Positions 33,196-44,525 of a stretch of 64,000 bases of DNA are shown in pieces; position 1 is the first letter of the stretch, and every line of letters begins with the position of its first letter. The position numbers and the translations under genes are program-made. Under the pieces are notes generated by a model, which ran no database searches, was not told the origin of the DNA, and worked only from the letters and a program-made list of their open reading frames with translations. The stretch is from Steinernema hermaphroditum. Taxonomy: Eukaryota; Nematoda; Chromadorea; Rhabditida; Steinernematidae. The DNA lies in assembly GCA_030435675.1 (NCBI GenBank), contig CM059623.1, forward strand, positions 2,878,012 through 2,942,011, given 5' to 3'.

Positions 33196-33847
33196 CTAAC
33201 TTGGTAATTCAAAGTATCGCTCAAGTCGATAGTCGTGCTGAATGTCTCCAATGCCACAGGCTAGCAGCAATTCCTTAACCTACATGCTAAAGAAACCCGG
33301 ACCGTATCGTGAATGGTGTTTTCCAGAACCATATCATGGTATTTGTCGGCCATCAATCGCAGTTTTCCGTCCTTCGACAAGTGTTTCGCGTAGATTTCTT
33401 TGACCATTCCCCAGCCTTCGTTTCTTGTTAGCATGAATTTCTTCGGCAGGCCATTCTTCACCCGCTCGTGCCATGCTTCCATTAGTTGGCGGGCAAAATC
33501 CTCATATTTGTCTCCATTTTGAATCAATATTTGTACGTCAGACAGTGCGAGGTTACGAACGGAGAAGTGGTACGGTAAGCATCCCATGCTGCTGACAGCG
33601 TGGCACACATCCTTAAAGTACAAGTTACTCACATCAAGAAAATGACATTCCATGCTTGACATGCTACTCTTCCCTTCTCTAAAATGATCCTCTAGTGATT
33701 GCACCATTGACATATGCTTTTGGAGTAAGAAGAGTTTGACTGGACTTGTCTTTTTCAGAAGTCCCAGGCACAGAGTCGAGATGTTATGTGCGTTTTCAGC
33801 ATCAACTGAACGACACTTTCGATGAAGTTCGCTGGGACTGTATCCAT
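33196..33847 (-). pseudogene. F-box-like MDxVPxxF family gene with a frameshift
   Basis: A TATA-like TATATAT at 33881-33888 precedes an ATG at 33847 that opens MDTVPANFIESVVQLMLKTH, the N-terminal signature shared with 42747, 44526 and 52590. That frame stops at 33755. The protein resumes in another frame as LCLGLLKKTSPVKLFLLQKH and runs to YHDM at 33330, then a 50-nt intron, then VKELLLACGIGDIQHDYRLE to a stop at 33196. The frame change without a plausible intron suggests a pseudogene or a sequence error. F-box-like proteins typically recruit substrates to ubiquitin ligases; that role here is inference. Confidence 0.5.
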
Positions 33848-34723
33848 CGCTAAACAGGAACCTTTAAACGTCGGTCTGCCGAAGCCAATATATATGCGCT
33901 AAAAATGCGTTTGCAACGCTTTGCCATAGACGATATCGTTGTAGGACCTGCGATTATTAAGCAAGACGTCAAAGAATTCAACACGAGGTGCCGAAAAATA
34001 ACCCCTATTCTGTCACATTCGATCTACAAAAGCATCTGGAAAAAGACACACTTCCAAAATTACTCGCACCACTTCTATCTGAAAGAGCGGATTTGATGTT
34101 TACCTCAAACTTGGGTAATTAAACCGGCCAATTAACCGTCTGGATGGAGCGGCGTGATCTCGAAATCGTACCGTGCCACCTAGATGGTTGAGTGACCCAG
34201 ATAACGGCCTCCCATTGAAGTGGCCGGTTTAATTACCCAAGTTTAAGGTAAAATCAAATCCGCTTCTTCAAATGGAAGTGGTGGTATTTCATTTTGGAAG
34301 TGCGTCTCTCTCGAGATGCGTATCAAAGTTTGGCCAACGAAAGAGACAGTCGTTCCTGGACTCGAGGTGTCCGAAAGTCTCGAAAGCTAATTGTGAAACG
34401 ATCTCGAAATCACGCCGTGCCATTCAGATGGTTGAGCGACGCAGATAGCGCGCTTGCCGTCGATTGGACGGTTTAATTACCCAAGTTTGAGGTAAATTTT
34501 CGGTCCGCTCTTCACGATAGATGTGGCGACATTAATTTTAGAACTGCGTCTCTTTTGAGATGCTTATAACAACAACGAAAGTGTGGGACAAAAGGGAACT
34601 GAAGTGTCATAGAGCAGAACAAATCACAAAGATGAAATGATCGCTCATGTCTATGTCTACAACCTCCGCCCCACTCTTGTCTGAAATGAGGCTGGCGGAA
34701 ACATTTCAATTTGAAACACTGTG
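33848..34723. repeat. Repeat-rich interval with CTTGGGTAATTAAACC and TCTTTTGAGATGC motifs
   Basis: Several diverged units carry CAAATGGAAGTGG-like sequence followed by TTTTGGAAGTGCGTCTC and a GAGATGC hairpin (34020-34060 reversed, 34264-34330, 34505-34570). The motif also appears in 41382-42130 and at 43390-43440 reversed. No gene was seen before the LEA-like start. Confidence 0.6.
34088..34262. mobile_element. 175-bp palindromic MITE
   Basis: CGGATTTGATGTTTACCTCA with AACTTGGGTAATTAAACCGG opens it, and the inverse (CCGGTTTAATTACCCAAGTT, then TAAGGTAAAATCAAATCCG) closes it. A partial copy of one arm recurs at 34466-34500 and another at 43455-43490. Confidence 0.75.
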
Positions 34724-35355
34724 ATGAGCGGTCGCGACTCAAATCCTCTTGGTGCGCTTTGGTCAGCCGCTTCAAACATTGGCCGTTCAATCTCTGACGC
34801 CGTCGTCGACGCTTCACAGGCGGCCGGACAGAAAGTCACCGAGACGGCATCTTCAATCTCCGGAACCGCCTCGGATATCGGCTCAAAAGCGAAAGATTCA
34901 GCGACTTCCTTGGCGATAAAGGCGAAGGAGGTCGCGGGAGGAGTCGCAGAAACTGCTGGTGAGTTATGTCGGTAATCCAGCAAGTTATACTTCTTCTTCG
35001 GGCTCAACCGCAACCACAGTCGCATCCTCAACCAAGGAAGGCGCCGCGAAGGCATACACGACTACGGCGGAGGCCACTTCGAAGTTGGCCACGGAAGCGA
35101 AGACGACTGCTTATACAACGGAAGAAAATGTGATGGAATTCGCTTCGGAAGTCGTTGAAGATGTGACGGTGATGGGCTGGAAGGCCTATGATGGTGCCGC
35201 CGATGTTTTCGGATGCATGAAGAAGGGAATCACGAATTTCTTCGGAGGAGCAGAAGGTAATGTTCGACGGAATTCGCGACAGCTAATGGTGGACTTCTTC
35301 AGATCAGTCGAAGGACGACAAGAAGGAAGGGGAGAAAAAGGACTCCGACGAGTAA
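34724..35355 (+). CDS. LEA-like alanine/serine/threonine-rich amphipathic protein A
   Basis: Exons 34724-34958, 35020-35256 and 35303-35355 give 174 residues. The protein is low in hydrophobic residues and built of A/S/T/K repeats (AAGQKVTETASSISGTASDI, AIKAKEVAGGVAETA, AAKAYTTTAEATSKLATEAK), the composition of group 3 LEA-like proteins that protect cells during desiccation. A conserved middle block (FASEVVEDVTVMGWKAYDGA) and a charged tail (KKEGEKKDSDE) follow. I chose the 61-nt intron 1 ending CAACCACAG; a nearer acceptor would make an implausible 22-nt intron. The gene is convergent with a paralogue at 35439-36172. The start is the first ATG after an in-frame GTG. Confidence 0.7.
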
Positions 35356-35438
35356 TTGCTATGTGAGATAGATAAACGCAATAGCTATGAAACTTAACCA
35401 TACATGTATCTACACGAAAACAACAAATGAACATGCAC

Positions 35439-36172
35439 TTACAAACCTCGTGCTTTAGACGTCCCCTTCTTCTCCTCATACTCGACTTCGCTCGCGGTTG
35501 AGTCGTAATCAGTCGTATCGTCATCTTCCAGAGCTTCCTTCGCTTCTTCGATACCTATAAATTTAGAACCAGAATCAGTAACTAGTGTGAGCCACACGAA
35601 ACGCACCTTCCTCTTCCCGCAATATCATCGAGAAGCCCTTGGGTACCGCTCTAAGCGCCCCGGCAGCTTTTGATGCCATCATCGTAGCGTTTTCAATAGC
35701 TTCCGAGGCATAGTCCGCTGAGTTATCCATCGTTCTGTCCGCCGTCGATTTTATTCCCGATCCGAACTTCAAGGTCGTCACATATGCTTTCTCAGCGCCG
35801 CCCTTTGTTGCCATCGCTACGTTTTTTGCGGCTGATCCTTAGAACACGATTACAATCACATCAGTTCTTATGAGACCTACCAGCAGATTCAGCCGCGCCA
35901 CCAACAACGTCCACTAACGATTCCTTCGCCATCGTGCCAAGCTCTGAGGCGGTTTCAGAGAGGACATATGTCGTCTTGTACACTTTCCGTCCCACCTTCA
36001 GTGACGTGTCGGCGACGACATCAGTTAATGAGCGTCCTACGCTGGCAGCAGAAGCGAGCCATCCGCCCAATCCAGTCGTACGCGAGTCGTCGGTGGATTC
36101 CTCGAACACAATGTTTGTGACGGTTCCTTGGTCGCCAACAAATTCTTTCGTATAAATGATATTTTGTGGCAT
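35439..36172 (-). CDS. LEA-like amphipathic protein B, convergent paralogue of A
   Basis: Exons 36172-35881, 35837-35607 and 35554-35439 give 212 residues. The ATG follows CTTTCAGATT, a spliced-leader-type acceptor. Architecture matches the neighbour: a LGGWLASAASVGRSLTDVVA block parallel to LGALWSAASNIGRSISDAVV, a TASELGTMAKESLVDVVGGA repeat, then GGAEKAYVTTLKFGSGIKST and an acidic/basic tail (DDDTTDYDSTASEVEYEEKK). Intron positions fall at equivalent places (after AESAG and AETAG). B carries an extra N-terminal stretch (MPQNIIYTKEFVGDQGTVTN). The 3' ends of A and B are 83 bp apart and face each other, consistent with an inverted duplication. Confidence 0.7.
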
Positions 36173-36927
36173 AATCTGAAAGTCATTGGAATTACACATG
36201 AACGAAGATTGAAAATTTTGCACGCATGTTCGTACACAACAGACCGATGAATGAAACGACAAATTGATCGATAAATAAGTCGCTGAGAAAAGTGAAGAAT
36301 AGAGATCAATAGAGAAAAAATTGAATACTTCAATGGACAAGGATCGTTCCAACACAGATGCGAAACAGACAGGCTGCAGTGAGAACATACATTCAAACTT
36401 TGAATGAAAAAAACGACTGAAAACGATAAATAAACGGCCGAATTACCAGCCGATAGCCAAAAATTCTGCACCAGACAGACAAACAAGTGTCTCGTCTCTC
36501 AAAAAGCTGCACGAGTCGTCCTTCAAATAAAAATTATCATTCTCAGATGATGAGAAGGTCGAAGCGTCGGTCGAATACTGTTCTGGATTGGTACTGTTAT
36601 GACGCCAAACAGACAGTATTCATGTCAGACAGACTGTAGACAGATTCTACGAACGGGTAAACCACAGCCTGGGATCATAACACAGCCTGGGAAATCATAA
36701 CTTGGAAAATAACTTGGAAAATCTGCAAAAGAAACCTCAACTCTGGGCAATTCCGAAATATCGTCCGGTCGATGATCGGGAAATGAGAAATATTCCCGCT
36801 ACAACTCTCACCAAGATTGTCTGTTCTACACATTTCTTTTGCGAAACATTCCTCCTTCTTGCTCTCCTTCGGGTTATCCATCTTTCATTGTTATTTGTCG
36901 ATTTTTTGGCTATTTTCAGCCACCAGC
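36173..36927. other. No gene seen; upstream region of the zinc-finger operon
   Basis: Short direct repeats (CACAGCCTGGGATCATAA, twice, near 36664-36700) occur here. TATTTTCAG at 36911-36919 is a likely trans-splice acceptor before the ATG at 36928. Confidence 0.45.
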
Positions 36928-37320
36928 ATGCCTAATAACCGCGCAAACAAAGGCCGTAAGCGAAAGGGAAAGGACATAGATCAGATTCACGAAGATTTGA
37001 TTCCGGAGAAGGCTGCGAAGCTGCTGAACCAAGATGTTGACTACGATCTCCCAGGAAATGCGCAACACTACTGCATCGAATGCAACCGCTATTTTGAAGA
37101 TGACAAAGCGGTGTCCACTCATAAGAAGTCGAAAGGTGAATTATCACATTATCTGTCACTTATCAATTCATATTTCAGTTCACAAGCGCCGGCTGAAGGA
37201 GCTGAAGGAGAAGCCGTACAGTCAAAAAGAGGCGGATGCTGCTGGTGGACTTGGTATTCTATGAGTTCTTCCCCTTCGTCAATGTTTTGTTCTTGCTACA
37301 TTGTTTTAGTTACGGCATAA
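36928..37320 (+). CDS. ZNF593/Bud20-like ribosome biogenesis zinc-finger protein
   Basis: Exons 36928-37135, 37179-37253 and 37310-37320 give 97 residues. A basic N-terminus (RANKGRKRKGKDIDQIHEDL) is followed by DYDLPGNAQHYCIECNRYFE, a single C2H2 finger completed by STHKKSKVHKRRLKELKEKP, and the family signature PYSQKEADAA. Human ZNF593 and yeast Bud20 share the D-LPG, RYF and PYSQ-EA motifs; Bud20 is a shuttling factor needed for pre-60S export. The C-terminus is shorter than the human protein. The next gene begins 95 nt downstream, so the two probably form an operon. Confidence 0.9.
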   Translation: MPNNRANKGRKRKGKDIDQIHEDLIPEKAAKLLNQDVDYDLPGNAQHYCIECNRYFEDDKAVSTHKKSKGELSHYLSLINSYFSSQAPAEGAEGEAVQSKRGGCCWWTWYSMSSSPSSMFCSCYIVLVTA

Positions 37321-37415
37321 ACTGGGTCGGATTGGTGTCTGTGATCGACGTTGTGGTGGTGTTTGCCGTGCCATACTTTACCGTATTGTGTATTCCTGTA
37401 CCGTAATACTTTCAG

Positions 37416-38397
37416 ATGGTTAGAAAAAAACAAACTTTCCCAATGCAAGAATTCGACACTGTCCCAGAGGTGAAAGAAGAATTGGCAGAAGGATACGCTG
37501 TGGACGGTCCGCTGAGATGTGCTTGGAACGGATGCGGAAGCATCTGCACAAGTGCCGAAGCGCTGGACCTCCACATTCGCATAGATCACATAGGGAATCA
37601 GAAGGAAGAGAGCAACGACAACCTCTTCTACTGCTCGTGGGATGGTTGTCCGCGCGGAGAATATCCGTTCAAGCAGAACTACCAACTCAGTCAACACATT
37701 CGAGGTCATTCCGGTTTCAAACCTTTCGTTTGTTCAGTAAGTGCCTTTTTGACCTTCGCCTGCAACTGTTCATGTCATGCACTTCAGTTTCCTGGATGTA
37801 TTAGCTCGTATGCCCGACTGGAAAACTTGAAAACTCATATTCGGTCGAAACACACAATGGAGCGTCCATATCCTTGTCCCGATCCCAGCTGCGATCGGGT
37901 CTTCTCCAACTGTTCCGACCGTAACAAGCACGTGGTGCGTGTCCATGCACAAAATGTGAGCTGTACTTACTCGGAATGCGTTATTTTCCAGTTTGTAGAA
38001 GCGATATTCATGTACTACTTGCGAAAAATACTACAGCGACGTGTCGTCACTCCGGAAGCACGTGATGGACAAACACGGTGGGCAGGCATACCAACGCTGG
38101 AAGGAAATAAGAGCCGAACAACGTAGTCAGAAACGGATTGTCGAACGCGCAGAGCGTGTGGTTTCCGCTTTTGTGCACGTGATGCCTAAGCCTGAACTGG
38201 ATGACACTTTTGAAGCTGGCACCGATGAGCATCAGGACATTTCGGACACTGGTCGGTATATATTCTGGTATCTAACTTCTTATTTATGTGTTTTAGACTC
38301 GAATGAAGAAATCGATGTCATCAACCCGTCGAAAAGTTTTACTAAACAGTTGTTAAACGATGCTTACGAAGTGAAGCAGGTGAAGCTCGATGAATAG
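37416..38397 (+). CDS. GLI/GLIS/ZIC-type five-finger C2H2 transcription factor
   Basis: Exons 37416-37736, 37788-37955, 37999-38251 and 38297-38397 give 280 residues. Five fingers are visible: [39 protein letters not shown], a third with [38 protein letters not shown] and [20 protein letters not shown]. The C-x4-C spacing, PFKxxYxL, [10 protein letters not shown] and FSNxSDRxKH are diagnostic of the GLI/GLIS/ZIC superfamily, which includes nematode TRA-1. The protein is much shorter than TRA-1, so it is a separate member. The ATG directly follows TTTCAG (37411-37415), 95 nt after the previous stop, as expected for an SL2-type downstream operon gene. The acidic C-terminus may be regulatory. 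Confidence 0.88.
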
Positions 38398-38844
38398 TTT
38401 TTGCAATTTTAATCTCTTGTTGGTGTATAAATCCGCTTTGTTTGGCTGTGCATAGGTCGGTGTCATCATCCTTGCTCTACTTGCTCTCGTGTGGATTCAG
38501 GCGCTCGCGGTTTGTGCGTAACTTGTGGGCACTGGGGGAAAACTGTTGGATAGTTTCTTGGATAATTTGTGACTCCTGACACGATATGCCTTGTCTCATC
38601 GTACTATGTCTGCTGACTTTCTGCGTCTTGTCTCTTTTCGGCGGTCTGTCTTTGCATCCTGCAAATTTTGGGCATTCCCCTACAGTTTACCTGCGAATCG
38701 GTGGTGGTTGTCATCCGTGCACTCTGCTGCTTGCGGAGCGGTCGTGATGTCCTCCCCGAGTCTTCTTTTTGCGTGATTACATTTTTTTGGTAGAAAAAAT
38801 TCATGGGATGAACTATTACAGTTAACACACCAAGAAGGTCTCTA
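38398..38844. other. No gene seen
   Basis: Intergenic sequence between the GLI-type gene and eIF3h. No clear acceptor was seen just before the eIF3h ATG. Confidence 0.4.
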
Positions 38845-39902
38845 ATGGCAACGGAAAAGAAGCAACCACCAAGTGCTCAGGATATGGTTCAACTGGATTG
38901 CTCGGTAACTGACATTCCATTTTGACTACTTTAAAATTGCTCGATTTAGGTTGTGATGCAGATCATCCGCCATGTCGACAGCGAGACCGATCGAATGACG
39001 TTGGCTGCTGGCGATCCGGTGCAGGGCTTTCTCACTGGTCTTGTTTCGGCTACTGAGAAAGGAGCCAGCCGTGTGGAGATCACGAAGTGTTTCCCAAGCC
39101 CGCAAGTGGACCCCGTGATAGAGAGGGATGACGAGAACGGTTCGGTTAAAGGTAGCGATGAGGTGTCGGAAATGTTGCAAGTGTTCCGGTATGCATTTAA
39201 GATTGTTTTTGCAATTTTACTGATTTGCTCTTTTCAGTGAGTTGAACTACGACTACGAGTGCGTGGGTTTCTATCAAGCGTTCCCCTTCGGTACCTGCTA
39301 CGATGAAGAAGTTGTTCGCCTCCTTGTTGAGCACCAAAAGAATATCGACCACGGAATTGCTCTCATCTATGGTTAGCGCACTCCCGAAAAGTCCGTTAAA
39401 TAGTTTACCCAATTCAGATCCTATCCGCACCGAGCAAGGCAAACTGAGCCTCCGAGCTTTCCGTCTCTCCCCAGCGGCATTGGAACTGTGCAGTAATGTC
39501 GAATTCGGCCCTGAAGAAGTGCAAGCCGCCGGTTTGGCGATCGAGAACCTCTTCGTCGAGCTGCCCGTCGTGATAAAGAACAGTCGTTTGACCAATGTGT
39601 TCCTTGCGCAGCTCAGCAAGTCTTCTTTGGAAAACGACAACGGCTTCAGCTGTGGGGCTCCTGCTCTCAAACTGTCGTCTCCCGTCGCACTGGAACAGTG
39701 CACCCGTCAGCTCGTCAGGGACACCGAGGGACTGCGTCAAACGGTGGATTCGATCCGGAAGTACCCATCCCGTACTCTTCTGGACGCTTGGCTCAACCTA
39801 TCTCAAACCGCCGCCAGCGCCGACTACGTGTCCCGTACGATCACCGAAGACGAGGCGAAGCTTATGTTCAGCAGCCTGCTCGCCACTTCCATTGATGATT
39901 GA
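38845..39902 (+). CDS. eif-3.H: Translation initiation factor eIF3 subunit h
   Basis: Exons 38845-38904, 38950-39188, 39238-39371 and 39418-39902 give 305 residues. The MPN domain starts VVMQIIRHVDSETDRMTLAA, continues VQGFLTGLV and VEITKCFPSP, and includes YDYECVGFYQAFPFGTC and DHGIALIYDPIRTEQGKLSL, the last closely matching the eIF3h consensus. A later block (FVELPVVIKNSRLTNVFLAQ) is also typical. It lacks the metal-binding JAMM histidines, as eIF3h does. It works in the eIF3 complex on the 40S subunit. The C-terminal extension with AWLNLSQTAASADYVSRTIT is shorter than in mammals. Confidence 0.95.
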
Positions 39903-41381
39903 TTGTTGTGATTGCATTGTTATTCATGTCTCCTAGGGGAAGGGATAAAGTTGGTTGTTGAGGTGTTCGCTTTCTTTGGTTGGCTGCTTCTAGGGAAGTG
40001 TTGTTCGCTGTTCGCTGCCGCTATCCTGAGTCGTTGGTTTATGATTGTGATGTGCAGTGGATGCGGACTGTCCCAAGGTTTGAAATCGTATATTTGTTGT
40101 GTGTATCTGGTCAAAGGGTAATTAATTCGAAGGGAATTTGCGTTTTGTCGGGTGATATACATTGTTCATTCGACTTCGCTATTTTCTTTCGATATATGAC
40201 CGATTCTTTTTGTGGCAGAACTTTTGCGCCATCCTGTATGCTATCTGGTCAGCGCGTCGATGGCGTTTAATATGCACAGAAAACAAAATTCACTTCCGGA
40301 TAATGCGTGTGCAAAGCTTAAACTACAAAAGCCTAAACTACGATGTCAGTGCACAGCTAAACCAAAAAGTACATACATAGACAACCGAGGTGTCTATTCT
40401 GGCGACATCTTTACACATCATGCCACTTCAATTCATTCAAAACGTTTGAATCAAAAATTTTCCATGAGCTGACCATTCGTGGTCGAATATTGCTTGTGCA
40501 AAGCCTCAATAATACGCTCACTGCTAATAATACGCTCAACGAGCACCCTTAACACGAAAATTTACAGACTGGCAGGCACGGCAAAGGCACAAAACAAACA
40601 GTTCAGCTGATTGAGAAGCTGAATTCAAAAATTAGTGCTGATGCAACAGCGTGTGCTATGAACGAAACACGAAATCAAAACTCTATAAATGCACTCCTAA
40701 AATTTCGAATTTCACTGAAATTCAGGTCAGGTATTCAGTGCCTAACCTAACACATTTCACGACCCCATGAACAAAACGATTCCAATCTGCTATTAATATT
40801 AATTTTGATGAAACAGAAAAATCAAAATGTGTTTTGGAACAACGAAATTGCTCAACGAGCATTCCTAACAAACTCATTCGCTGGGTATGTCGAAAGGCAC
40901 CAAAATCTGCAATTGCTGGCCACTTTAAAAAAAACGCTAGAAATCACATTTCTCGTTTTCGCTACCTTTTCCAATTCGAGAAGGTCTATTTTGATTTCTC
41001 TCCAAAAAATGTAGCCTTAAAATTTGGAATATATCCGTTTTTCATTGAATTTTCGTGAAAAAAGATCTGAGTGGCGCTGAAACGTCGCCATTTATCCAGG
41101 TCCACAGTGCGACTGAAAATCCCAGCTTTTGCAAAATCGATTGCATCATCCTTCGAAAACGCCAAAATAGGCTTGCGGTTTGCCGGTTCGGTTTGGATCA
41201 TGGCACGATTTTTACTGTAGGATTTTTAGGACAAGGATGTTACAGCCGTACATCGCCATGGAACCTATTCCTTTTGGGTTCCCTGCGTTGATGCAGTCTC
41301 CGTATTTTTCTGCTGTTTTTTCCGCTTTGTTTTTTCATTTTGCGAAATTTTTGGGCGCTTTGGTGTGGTGTGAATGTGGCG
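39903..41381. other. No gene seen
   Basis: Open frames here lack splice or composition support. A motif GCTCAACGAGCA(C/T) with a following TAACA recurs at 40530-40550 and 40847-40870. Confidence 0.45.
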
Positions 41382-42130
41382 CACCTCTCGAATATCGAGC
41401 CACGGCCGAGTTCGAGATGTTCCGTTCTTTCAAATGGAAGGATGTGAGATATTTTGGTTTTGTGTCTCGTATAGAGATCCTTAGTAAGACGCGTGTAGTT
41501 AGGATAGCGTCGTCGGAGCGCCTCTTGAAGCTCAAGCTGTTGCCGACTTCAGGATGTTCCGCTCTTTCAAATGGAAGAACGTGACTTATTTTGAATGGTT
41601 CTCTTGGCTCTGCCTTGAAGAATGAAAGGTTATAAGGTGTTAAAAGTAAGCCACTCTGCTATGGACTTGTTCCGTTAATTGTCGGATTAAGCTGATCTGA
41701 ACACTTTTCAGACACGATCGAGAAGCGCCACGAGACCAGCAGGAGGACGACAAAGTGATCGAAGAAGAAAGGCCGATGAGGTAGAGGTAGAGAGAACGTT
41801 AGCGGTGCCTCGGGGCACCTCTCGGATCTCGAGCGCCAGTCGAGTTCGAGATGCTCCGCCCTTTCAAATGGAAGGGTGCGACTAATTTTGGCTAATCTCT
41901 TTTATAGAGATTCTTAGAAACGGAGGTGGAACTTTAGAGAAAGGCGAAGAGACGAAGGAACTCTGGAGGGTGTTGCACTAGTGAAGTGGTTATATTGGTG
42001 CGAGTGTGAAGGTAGAGTGGTGCCCAGCGTGCATCTCTTGAAGCTCGAGCTCTGGCCGACCTCAAGAAGTCCGCCCTTTCAAATGGATGTGGTATGACAA
42101 ATTTTGTTTTGCATCTTTAGAGATGCTTTC
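41382..42130. repeat. Four diverged direct repeat units
   Basis: Units near 41382-41480, 41513-41600, 41823-41920 and 42030-42130 share CTCGA(A/G)TATCGAGC or a relative, then GCCGA(G/C)(T/C)TC, CTTTCAAATGGAAG, a GTGACTTATTTTG-like block and TCTCT/TAGAGAT. Spacing is irregular (about 130-310 bp). The CTTTCAAATGGAAG block is shared with the repeats at 33848-34723. Confidence 0.65.
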
Positions 42131-42746
42131 ATATGAAGTAGATAGACAGTAACAAGCTTTAGGACTGCACTGTCGTCGCAAGAACCTCAAGGCCGATAGA
42201 AGCAATGCAGAGGAATTGTCTAAGAGTTACTTCCTTTGGAGGAAATATTGTTCCAAAAATATAAAGATGATTGGCAAAAGAGAACGTTATAGGATTCGCG
42301 ATTCAAGGATCCACTCAACGATGTCCACAGTCAACTCGTCCTTTCACAAGTGAATGGTGGTGCCGATGAGGTGTTGAAGCTTTGGTCGAGAGTGATCTTT
42401 GACGTAATCAGTGCGAGCGACATTGTTCCACAAGGTCAAAGGAGATTGGGCTAAAGAACAGATTGCAGGGGCCCTGGTCGACGACCCCAAGAGACGTGTA
42501 GGATAGATGGAACTTCAAGATCGGATTCAAGATTCAAGACTCTATCCTTCTATTCCAACTGTGCAGCTTCCACATCCTCACGTTCTTCTGAAAACTCGAA
42601 ATTTCTTGTGATATACTGTGTTTCTAAATGAAAGACTACTGATATTCTGAGTGTGTATAAGATCGAATAGTTCCTTTCTGCTCATTTACCTACCTTTACC
42701 TTTACCATTTACCTATTTCATTGTTCAATTGTTGACTTGCAGTGTT

Positions 42747-44215
42747 ATGGACCGTGTCCCTTTCGCATTCTACGACAAGATTAGCTATTTGCTGGATGAT
42801 GGAACGCGGAAGGAAATGTCGAGTCGATGACGATTGGTGGACAAAAGTTATTCAGCAACGTTCACCATCCAGAACAGAACCGATCTTGTACTACCAACGA
42901 ATCTCGCGTTTTTCGAAAAATTTTACTGTAACATTTAACAACCTAATAGAAAATATGGCAGTACTGCGATATCCCCTATCCCCGCTTTTTTAACTTCGGA
43001 TTTCTACTTGAATGTCTGCTGTCATGTATTCCTTCAGTATTTGATTGATCAAAGGCCTTTTACACAATCAAAACTTAAAACTGATGCGATGGAGCTAATC
43101 CTCAATTGGGAGTGATTTATTGAAATGAATTGAGGCTGAAATCGATTCCTGGTCTGAATATGAGACTCGTCCACACCGTGCGAGCACGCGCCGCTAAAAA
43201 ATCGAAAGAAATGACGCGCCAGGGTGATCGCGGCGGGACCATGTTTTCGGTTTTCGCGTGCCGTGGTGGTTTATTTCGTGTTTAGGCAGCATTTAATTCA
43301 ATTCAAGGCCGTCCGCGGCAGGACTCGAGTCCGGATTCGATGTTCTTGGCACCATCGAGTCCGAGTCCAGACTCGTTGCGATCCCTGCTATAACAGCATC
43401 TTAAAAGAGACGCATTTCCAAAATATAAGTCACTCCCACGCGAGGAAGCAAATTTATGTTTACCTTAAACTTGGGTGATTAAACCACCCGATCCGAAATC
43501 GCACCGCGCCATTCAGATGGTCGAGCGAGGTAGATAGCGCTCAAAATGACGCTCCTGAGAAGTCCTGTGATTAGAGGCAGAAGCAACAGGCAGAAGCCAG
43601 CAGAGGCCCAGCTGTGCCGAAGCCACAGTCTATCATCCAGAGCATAACCGTCGGCATCTTTTGATCCCAATGAATCTTGTGAAGATGGAAAGATTCTTTT
43701 GTAGAAGAAATGCTCCAGTGACAGAAGCAAGCGAAAGATCCTGTCTGGTCTTGAATGATCTCGACGAGCAAGGTGTGAAGGCTTTCGACAATGTCCCGAA
43801 GTTCTTCCAAGAATGGAAGATCGACTGCGTCAGAGGACTGGTCCAGCCCCTCACCAAGCTTCTACTGGATCACCTGCAGTCTCAGAAGCTATACTACGTT
43901 TCGATTAGCAAGTCGGATGTTGACGACAGAATGTTTGAAGCACTGGCTGATCTGTTCTGCAATAGACGAGACGCTGCAATTACTGTGGAAGAACACGAGA
44001 ATGCAATTGCGAAACCGGCGTCGCACGTTGTACGTCGCAGTAAGGTGCTAGAAGGCAGGTAGCCTAATCAAAGACCGAACTCGTAACAGTAACAAGTTCT
44101 TGTCTGTAGCTGTCACGAGCCCGTACGTCAAGAAGATTAAGAGCAACATCAAATTTGTCAAGAAGGGAAAAAGCGACTACCTTTATGAAGAAGCCAAGAA
44201 GGATTAAGGATCACT
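42747..44215 (+). pseudogene. Decayed F-box-like MDxVPxxF paralogue A
   Basis: The gene opens MDRVPFAFYDKISYLLDDGT then RKEM, and is broken by about 720 bp of repeat (about 42830-43550). It resumes as MTLLRSPVIRGR. Later segments read APVTEASERSCLVLNDLDEQ, FDNVPKFFQEWKIDCVRGLV and KSDVDDRMFEALADLFCNRR, then YVKKIKSNIKFVKKGKSDYL near 44125. Frame changes and the insertion make it non-functional. The 150 bp upstream of its ATG is nearly identical to that of paralogue B, so the two are tandem duplicates of about 1.8 kb. Confidence 0.7.
43220..43500. repeat. Repeat inserted in paralogue A
   Basis: This includes a GACTCGAGTCCGGATTCGAT block related to 638-680 and, reversed, the AGAGACGCATTTCCAAAATA and CTTAAACTTGGGTGATTAAACC units seen at 33848-34500. 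Confidence 0.5.
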
Positions 44216-44525
44216 CAGGATTCGACTGCTCGTCAAAAAAGTTGACATCACGGTGTCACCGAAGCCGAAATGAAGGATTCTCCCACTTCGACAATGTTTA
44301 CCATTCAGAGGAAAACCGGCGGAATTTTTTACTTCCACTCAATCTTGTCCAAGTTCTTCTGAAAACTCGAGATTCTTTGTGATATTGTGTTTTTGAATTA
44401 AAGGCTGATCGTATTCTGAGTATGTATAAGATCGAATAGTTCCTTTCTGATCACCTACCTACCTCGTAGTGCCTATTTCATTGTTTTAATCTTCACTTGC
44501 AGTGACAAGACTTGCAAGCATCGAA

